Source: Kiloniellales bacterium (GTDB taxonomy: Bacteria > Pseudomonadota > Alphaproteobacteria > Kiloniellales > JAKSBE01). Taken from it: a stretch of 6,190 nt of DNA. The first letter of the stretch is position 1. Each line of letters opens with the position of its first letter. A model generated the notes under the pieces. It was not told where the DNA came from. It searched no databases and saw only the letters and a program-made list of their open reading frames with translations. Made by a program: the position numbers and the translations under genes. This document shows, piece after piece, positions 1-6,190 of this stretch. The stretch spans positions 1 to 6,190 of the forward strand of contig JASJAL010000347.1 of NCBI GenBank assembly GCA_030067055.1, read 5' to 3'.

Positions 1-4
1 TCCG

Positions 5-808
5 ATGTCAAGTTCGACGGAGAGGTTCTTGGGGTCAAAGGGCAAAGGCCTGCGCGCCCTGGGCGCCGCGGCCTTGCTTTTACTGGTCGCCGCTTGCTCC
101 TCTTCCGAGGAAGAGGAAATCAACTACGTCGAGCGCCCGGTCGACGATCTCTACAACGAGGCCATGGACACCCTCCAGAGCGGCAGCAACCAGAGGGCGG
201 CCAAGCTTTTCGACGAGGTCGACCGACAGCATCCCTACTCGCCTTGGGCCGCCAAGGCTCAGCTGATGTCGGCCTACGCCTACTACCTCGAGAACCAGTA
301 CGCCGAGGCGATTTCCGGCCTCGACCGCTTCATTCAGCTGCATCCGGGCAACCCCGATGTGGCCTATGCCTACTACCTGAAGGCGCTGTCCTACTACGAG
401 CAGATTTCCGACGTCGGCCGCGACCAGAGGATGACCCGCCTGGCCCTGGAATCCCTGGAGGAGCTCACGCGACGCTTCCCCGAGAGCAAGTACACCCGCG
501 ACGCCCAGTTGAAGGTCGACCTGACCCGGGACCACCTGGCAGGCAAGGAGATGTCCGTGGGCCGCTTCTACCAGACGCGGGGCCACTATCTCTCGGCCAT
601 TAACAGATTCCGAGTGGTCGTCGAGCTATATGAGACCACGTCGCACACACCCGAGGCCCTGCATCGCCTGGTCGAGTGCTACCTGGCCCTCGGCATCCTC
701 ATCGAGGCGCAGGAGACCGCCGCCGTCCTCGGCTACAACTATCCGGGAAGCGAATGGTACCAGGACAGCTACGGCCTTCTCACGGCGGCGGGCCTCGCGG
801 CTCAATAG
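5..808 (+). CDS. bamD: Outer membrane protein assembly factor BamD (lipoprotein)
   Basis: This 267-residue protein is the BamD/ComL/YfiO subunit of the BAM complex, which with BamA folds beta-barrel proteins into the outer membrane. It acts as a periplasm-facing lipoprotein. The sequence shows a short basic N-terminus, a hydrophobic run at residues 18-30 (ALGAAALLLLVAA) and a lipobox VAAC, with Cys31 as the predicted lipidated residue. An acidic stretch (EEEE, 35-38) follows. From about residue 47 to 255 there are helical TPR-like repeats with the usual pairing of aromatic and small residues, such as AYAYYLENQYAEAI and the later FRVVVELYETT. Length fits the family. The ATG at position 5 is the only start that retains the signal peptide, but its ribosome binding site lies outside the window. 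It is followed 71 bp later by recN, the usual alphaproteobacterial order after lpxC, so co-transcription is plausible. Identification is strong by motif and synteny. Confidence 0.95.
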   Translation: MSSSTERFLGSKGKGLRALGAAALLLLVAACSSSEEEEINYVERPVDDLYNEAMDTLQSGSNQRAAKLFDEVDRQHPYSPWAAKAQLMSAYAYYLENQYAEAISGLDRFIQLHPGNPDVAYAYYLKALSYYEQISDVGRDQRMTRLALESLEELTRRFPESKYTRDAQLKVDLTRDHLAGKEMSVGRFYQTRGHYLSAINRFRVVVELYETTSHTPEALHRLVECYLALGILIEAQETAAVLGYNYPGSEWYQDSYGLLTAAGLAAQ

Positions 809-879
809 CCCGGCGCGGACCTGGCAGCCGCCTGCCCCGACACCGCGTGACCAACTGAGACGCCCCAAACGAGACGCTC

Positions 880-2556
880 ATGCTCGTCAACCTTTCGATC
901 CGGGATGTCGTTCTCATCGACAAGCTGGATCTCTCCTTCCATGGCGGGCTTTGCGTCCTGACAGGCGAGACCGGCGCCGGTAAGTCGATTCTCCTCGACG
1001 CCTTGGGCTTGGCACTGGGCAGCCGGGCCGACTCCGGCCTGCTGCGGCCCGGGAGCCAACAGGCGACGGTCACTGCGGCCTTCGACATCACCGACACCAC
1101 GGAGCTCGCCGAGGTCCTGTCCGAGCATGGCCTGGCGGCCGAGGATGGGCTTCTGGTGTTGCGCCGCAACCTGGGTGCAGACGGCCGCAGCCGAGCCTTC
1201 GTGAACGACCAGCCGGTCTCGGTCAGCCTGCTCCGCCGCCTGGGCGAAAGTCTGGTCGAGGTTCACGGCCACTTCGAGCAACGCGGCCTGCTGGATGCCG
1301 GCACCCATCGCGAGCTGCTGGATGCCTCCGGCGGCCTCGAAGCGGCGGCGCTGGGGGTTGCCACCGCCTGGCAGGCCTGGCGCGACGCCGGAGAGGTCGA
1401 GCGGCAGGCGGAGGCTGAGCTGATCCAGGCCCGGCAAGACGAGGACTTCCTGCGCCACGCCGTCACCGAACTGGAATCTCTCGATCCCCGAATCGGCGAG
1501 GAGGCCGCCCTGGCCGAGGAGCGCGCCTTCCTGCAGCACGGCGAGCAACTGACCGCGGCCGTCGACCAGGCCTTCGCCGCGCTCAACGGCAAGGAGGGCC
1601 AGCCCGGGGCCGAGGAAGCCGTTGGCAGCGCTCTGAGCGCCCTGGAGCGGGTGGTCGACAAGGCCGGAGGCCGTCTGGACGAGGTCATCGCCGGCCTGCA
1701 CCGCTCGGCGGCCGAGCTGCGCGACGTCACCGCCGGCCTGCAATCGCTGTCCAGCAACCTGGAGCTGGATCCGCAGCGCCTGGAGCAAGTCGACGAGCGT
1801 TTCTTCGCGCTGAAGGACGTCGCCCGCAAGCACGGAGTCGAGGTCGACGAGCTGCTGCCCCTGCGAGACGACCTGGCCGGAAAGCTGGAACGCCTGGACA
1901 CCGGCGAGGAGCGCCTGGCCGTGCTGGCCGCCGCGACGGCGGCGGCACGCGAGGCCTATCTTGCCGCCGCCGGCTCGCTCAGCCGACAGCGTGCGGATTC
2001 CGCCGCCGGGCTTGACCGGGCTGTGATGGAGGAGCTGCCGCCGCTCAAGCTGGACAAGGCCGCCTTCACCACCCGCCTGGAGCGCTTGGAAGAGGATGCC
2101 TGGGGCCCCAACGGCCTGGAGCGGGTGGTTTTCGAGGTAGCGACCAATCCCGGCTCCCGGCCGGGCCCGATCGGCAAGATCGCCTCGGCCGGCGAGCTGT
2201 CCCGTTTCCTGCTGGCGCTCAAGGTCGTGCTGGCCCGGGTCAGCCCGCGGCGCAGCCTGATCTTCGACGAGGTCGACAGCGGCATCGGCGGCGCCACGGC
2301 GGCCGCGGTGGGCCAGCGTCTGGCGCGCCTGGCCGCCGACCGCCAGGTCCTGGTGGTCACCCACAGCCCCCAGGTCGCAGCGGTCGGCAATCATCACCTG
2401 CGCGTCCGCAAGGACAGCCATGGCGAGGTCGTGGCGACCGAGGTGGCGGAGCTGGCCGCCCAGGACCGCCGGGAGGAGATCGCCCGCATGCTTTCGGGCG
2501 AGCAGGTGACCGAAGAAGCACGGGCAGCGGCGGATCGCCTGATGGGAGCCGCCTAG
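880..2556 (+). CDS. recN: DNA repair protein RecN (SMC-like ATPase)
   Basis: RecN is a cytoplasmic SMC-family ATPase that acts early in double-strand break repair, where it holds DNA ends or sister chromatids for recombination. The 558-residue length is normal for the family. The N-terminal half-domain has the RecN start MLVNLSIRDVVLIDKLDL and a Walker A motif GETGAGKS at residues 29-36. The middle, roughly residues 150-390, is Ala/Glu/Leu-rich and looks like the short antiparallel coiled coil. The C-terminal half-domain has the ABC signature SAGELSR (436-442), Walker B LIFDEVDSGIGG (460-471) with E464 as the likely catalytic glutamate, and the H-loop VVTHSPQVAA with His495. All ATPase elements are intact. 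The ATG at 880 gives the standard N-terminus, but only a weak purine-rich stretch precedes it. I see no LexA-type site in the 71 bp upstream. Its TAG stop forms the base of the hairpin at 2554-2605. Confidence 0.97.
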   Translation: MLVNLSIRDVVLIDKLDLSFHGGLCVLTGETGAGKSILLDALGLALGSRADSGLLRPGSQQATVTAAFDITDTTELAEVLSEHGLAAEDGLLVLRRNLGADGRSRAFVNDQPVSVSLLRRLGESLVEVHGHFEQRGLLDAGTHRELLDASGGLEAAALGVATAWQAWRDAGEVERQAEAELIQARQDEDFLRHAVTELESLDPRIGEEAALAEERAFLQHGEQLTAAVDQAFAALNGKEGQPGAEEAVGSALSALERVVDKAGGRLDEVIAGLHRSAAELRDVTAGLQSLSSNLELDPQRLEQVDERFFALKDVARKHGVEVDELLPLRDDLAGKLERLDTGEERLAVLAAATAAAREAYLAAAGSLSRQRADSAAGLDRAVMEELPPLKLDKAAFTTRLERLEEDAWGPNGLERVVFEVATNPGSRPGPIGKIASAGELSRFLLALKVVLARVSPRRSLIFDEVDSGIGGATAAAVGQRLARLAADRQVLVVTHSPQVAAVGNHHLRVRKDSHGEVVATEVAELAAQDRREEIARMLSGEQVTEEARAAADRLMGAA

Positions 2557-2605
2557 ATCAAGTTCGGCTCAGATTGAGTCAATCTGAGCCGTGAATCTTG
2601 ATCTA
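2554..2605. repeat. Long imperfect hairpin starting at the recN stop codon
   Basis: The two arms can pair over 23 bp. TAGATCAAG (2554-2562) pairs with CTTGATCTA (2597-2605), TTC (2563-2565) with GAA (2593-2595), and GGCTCAGATTG (2566-2576) with CAATCTGAGCC (2580-2590). The loop is AGT, with small bulges at 2591-2592 and 2596. The first three bases of the stem are the recN TAG stop. There is no T-tract after it, so it is not a classic intrinsic terminator. It looks like an extragenic palindromic repeat that may protect the recN mRNA 3' end or aid termination. Copy number in the genome cannot be judged from this window. Confidence 0.8.
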
Positions 2606-2617
2606 CTTGAATAAGTT

Positions 2618-4839
<2,222 letters not shown>

Positions 4840-4870
4840 AGGTTTCCGCCTGATGTTACATCCGCTCCTC

Positions 4871-4956
4871 TGTCATCGCCGGAGCGCGTAGGCGCGGCGC
4901 GGCGATCCATCGAGTTGCGGCAATCATGGATGCCCGGATCAAGTCCGGGCATGACA
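4871..4956. repeat. Palindromic intergenic repeat (REP/BIME-like) with TGTCAT...ATGACA ends
   Basis: The 86-bp element is bounded by complementary ends TGTCAT (4871-4876) and ATGACA (4951-4956). It contains two hairpins. On the left, ATCGCCG (4875-4881) pairs with CGGCGAT (4900-4906), with an inner GCGC/GCGC pairing. On the right, ATGCCCGGA (4930-4938) pairs with TCCGGGCAT (4944-4952) around TCAAG. ATCCAT (4905-4910) can also pair with ATGGAT (4926-4931). Read on the minus strand, the right part gives the peptide VMPGLDPGIHD, which I recognise as a recurrent artefact of repeat-derived ORFs in alphaproteobacteria. It fills most of the ligA-dehydratase gap. Lack of a T-tract argues against a standard terminator. 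Confidence 0.85.
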
Positions 4957-4967
4957 GCTGGCGATTT

Positions 4968-4973
4968 GGAAAG
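4968..4973 (+). promoter_or_regulatory. Probable ribosome binding site of the dehydratase
   Basis: The purine-rich GGAAAG ends six bases before the ATG at 4980. This is good Shine-Dalgarno spacing and supports 4980 over the in-frame ATG at 4926, which lies within the repeat. Confidence 0.55.
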
Positions 4974-4979
4974 ACCAAG

Positions 4980-5966
4980 ATGAGTGACGCGAAAAGCACC
5001 CAAGCCGAAACCGGCGACACCCCGGCCCCGGTCACCCTGGCCGAGATCGAGGCGGCGGCGGAGCGGATCCGGGGCGCGGTCAGGCGGACTCCGAGCCTCG
5101 CGGTCGAGCCGCTGAAGGACTCCCTGCCGCTCGGCGAGCTGGTCCTGAAGCTGGAATGCCTGCAGGTCACCGGGTCCTTCAAGGCGCGCGGTGCCAGCAA
5201 CACGCTCTTCAGCCTGCCCGAGAAGGAAGTCGAACGCGGCATCATAACCGCCTCCGGCGGCAACCACGGCCTGGCCGTGGCCTACGCAGGCTGGCGCGCC
5301 GGGACCCGGGCGGTGATCTACCTGCCCGCCTCCACGCCGGAAGCCAAGGCCGAAAAGCTGAAGGCCTGGGGCGCGGAGGTCGTGGTCGAGGGTGCGGTCT
5401 GGGACGATGCCAAGGATGCCGCCCTGAAGACCGCCGAGGCGGAAGGCCTGACTTTCATCCATCCCTTCGACGATCCCCGGGTCATCGCCGGCCAGGGCAC
5501 GGTCGGGATCGAAATCCTGGAGGACGACCCGGGCCTGGACTATCTCTTCGTCGCGATCGGCGGCGGCGGCCTGATCTCGGGCGTGGCGACGGCGGTCAAA
5601 GAGCTCAAGCCCTCGATCACCGTGATCGGGGTCGAGCCCTTCGGCGCGCCGACCTTGAAAGAGAGCCTCGCCGCCGGGCAGCTCGTCACCCTGCCGGAGA
5701 TCGCCACCGCGGCCGGCACCCTGGCGCCGCGCCGCTCGGCCGAGATGAACCTGGAGATCATCGGCCGGACCGTCGACGAGATCGTCCTGGTCAGCGACGA
5801 GGAGATGGCCGTTGCCGCCCGCGCCCTCTGGTTCGAGCTGGGCATCGCGGCCGAGCTCTCGGGCGCCGCGGGCCTGGCCGCGATCCAGCAGGCCCGCTAT
5901 CCCCTGCCGGCGGACGCCCGCGTCGGGGCCCTGGTCTGCGGCGCCGGAACCGACGGGATCGCATAA
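4980..5966 (+). CDS. PLP-dependent threonine/serine dehydratase (short form, no ACT domain)
   Basis: This 328-residue protein belongs to the fold-type II PLP enzymes of the threonine/serine dehydratase group, which deaminate hydroxy-amino acids to 2-oxo acids (threonine to 2-oxobutanoate, serine to pyruvate). Visible motifs are TGSFKARGA (64-72) with Lys68 as the predicted Schiff-base lysine, the substrate/cofactor loop SGGNHG (92-97), the phosphate-binding glycine loop GGGGL (194-198), and a C-terminal LVCGAGTDG (318-326) in the place where relatives carry a Ser/Cys-GGN-like motif contacting the pyridine nitrogen. It has no ACT regulatory domain, so it is not the feedback-inhibited, about 500-residue IlvA. 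Catabolic threonine dehydratase, a hydroxyectoine-pathway EutB-like enzyme, serine racemase and 3-hydroxyaspartate ammonia-lyase are all possible, and the substrate cannot be set from sequence alone. The ATG at 4980 has a ribosome binding site; the in-phase ATG at 4926 adds 18 repeat-encoded residues. Confidence 0.9.
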   Translation: MSDAKSTQAETGDTPAPVTLAEIEAAAERIRGAVRRTPSLAVEPLKDSLPLGELVLKLECLQVTGSFKARGASNTLFSLPEKEVERGIITASGGNHGLAVAYAGWRAGTRAVIYLPASTPEAKAEKLKAWGAEVVVEGAVWDDAKDAALKTAEAEGLTFIHPFDDPRVIAGQGTVGIEILEDDPGLDYLFVAIGGGGLISGVATAVKELKPSITVIGVEPFGAPTLKESLAAGQLVTLPEIATAAGTLAPRRSAEMNLEIIGRTVDEIVLVSDEEMAVAARALWFELGIAAELSGAAGLAAIQQARYPLPADARVGALVCGAGTDGIA

Positions 5967-6041
5967 GGGGCCGACTCGCCCTACACTGATAGCGGAGGCC
6001 GCCTCCCGTGCGGGGCCGCCATCGCGAGACCGAAAGCGACC
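5967..6041 (+). other. Short intergenic gap, no clear signal
   Basis: This GC-rich gap separates the dehydratase stop from the helicase start. TACACT at 5982-5987 weakly resembles a -10 box but has no matching -35 at the right distance. GGAGGCCGCCTCC (5994-6006) is a small palindrome with no T-tract. No LexA-type repeat is seen. I cannot support a promoter or terminator here. Confidence 0.4.
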
Positions 6042-6190
6042 ATGCCGGAAGCCATGCAAGAACCGGCGGCGACGCCGGAGCCGCCGCACCTGAAGGGCCT
6101 GAACCCGGAGCAGCGCCAGGCGATCGAGAGCCTGGACGGCCCGGTGCTGGTCCTGGCCGGCGCCGGCACCGGCAAGACCCGGGTCCTGAC
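6042..6190 (+). CDS. uvrD: UvrD/PcrA-type DNA helicase, N-terminal fragment cut by the window end
   Basis: Only 49 codons are present and the frame is open at the window end. After a Pro/Ala/Glu-rich leader (residues 2-16) comes the superfamily 1A Q motif [11 protein letters not shown] (20-30), with Gln24 the likely adenine-contacting residue. The Walker A motif GAGTGKT (40-46) follows, with Lys45 for ATP binding, and then RVLT. This order and spacing are characteristic of UvrD/PcrA/Rep 3'-5' helicases, which unwind DNA in excision and mismatch repair and clear replication obstacles. AddA-like nucleases carry a different Walker A context (usually ASAGSGKT), so UvrD/PcrA is preferred, though Rep cannot be excluded. 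The start is the first ATG after an in-phase TAA at 5964; a second ATG at 6054 (Met5) is an alternative. The ribosome binding site is weak. Confidence 0.85.
   Translation, partial: MPEAMQEPAATPEPPHLKGLNPEQRQAIESLDGPVLVLAGAGTGKTRVL

Noticed and set aside
802..2421. A 539-codon open frame on the minus strand antisense to recN
   Set aside because: It is a shadow frame caused by strong GC3 codon bias in recN. Its product is low-complexity Gly/Gln/Ala/Leu-rich with no recognisable domain, while the plus strand carries an intact RecN.
2562..2576. GTTC at 2562-2565 as half of an alphaproteobacterial LexA box upstream of ligA
   Set aside because: The expected second half seven bases later reads ATTG, not GTTC, and the bases are already explained by the hairpin stem.
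2554..2605. Rho-independent terminator for recN
   Set aside because: The hairpin is long but no T-tract follows, so a standard intrinsic terminator is not supported, although it may still affect transcript ends.
5994..6006. Palindrome GGAGGCCGCCTCC as an operator or terminator before the helicase
   Set aside because: It is short, GC-rich, has almost no loop and no T-tract, and such palindromes are expected by chance in DNA of this composition.

Overview
The window is GC-rich chromosomal DNA with five plus-strand genes, all reading left to right. Codon bias, the gene order bamD-recN-ligA and two kinds of palindromic intergenic repeat point to an alphaproteobacterium. The proteins and the 'atgcccggatcaagtccgggcat' type repeat suggest a Rhodospirillales-like lineage. 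That placement is inference from memory of these families, not from a search.

Layout: (1) bamD, an outer-membrane assembly lipoprotein, positions 5-808; (2) recN, an SMC-like DNA repair ATPase, 880-2556; (3) a 153-bp AT-richer gap holding two strong hairpins, the first of which begins on the recN stop codon; (4) ligA, NAD+-dependent DNA ligase with a C-terminal BRCT domain, best started at 2710; (5) a 140-bp gap containing an 86-bp palindromic repeat (4871-4956); (6) a short PLP-dependent threonine/serine dehydratase without an ACT domain, best started at 4980; (7) a 75-bp gap; (8) the first 49 codons of a UvrD/PcrA-type helicase, 6042 to the window end.

The bamD-recN-ligA block is the segment that in many alphaproteobacteria follows ftsZ-lpxC at the end of the division/cell-wall cluster, so the left flank is predicted to carry lpxC. 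RecN (double-strand break repair), LigA (nick sealing) and UvrD (repair helicase) are all DNA-maintenance proteins. The dehydratase between them is metabolic and has no evident functional link. No LexA-type GTTC-N7-GTTC site was found upstream of recN, ligA or the helicase.

I see no mobile element, CRISPR array, RNA gene or novel multi-gene system. The most interesting material is the intergenic repeats. They sit tightly against gene ends, create false upstream start codons for both ligA and the dehydratase, and in the recN-ligA gap could fold in two mutually exclusive ways. LigA also has an unusual cysteine spacing in its zinc finger.
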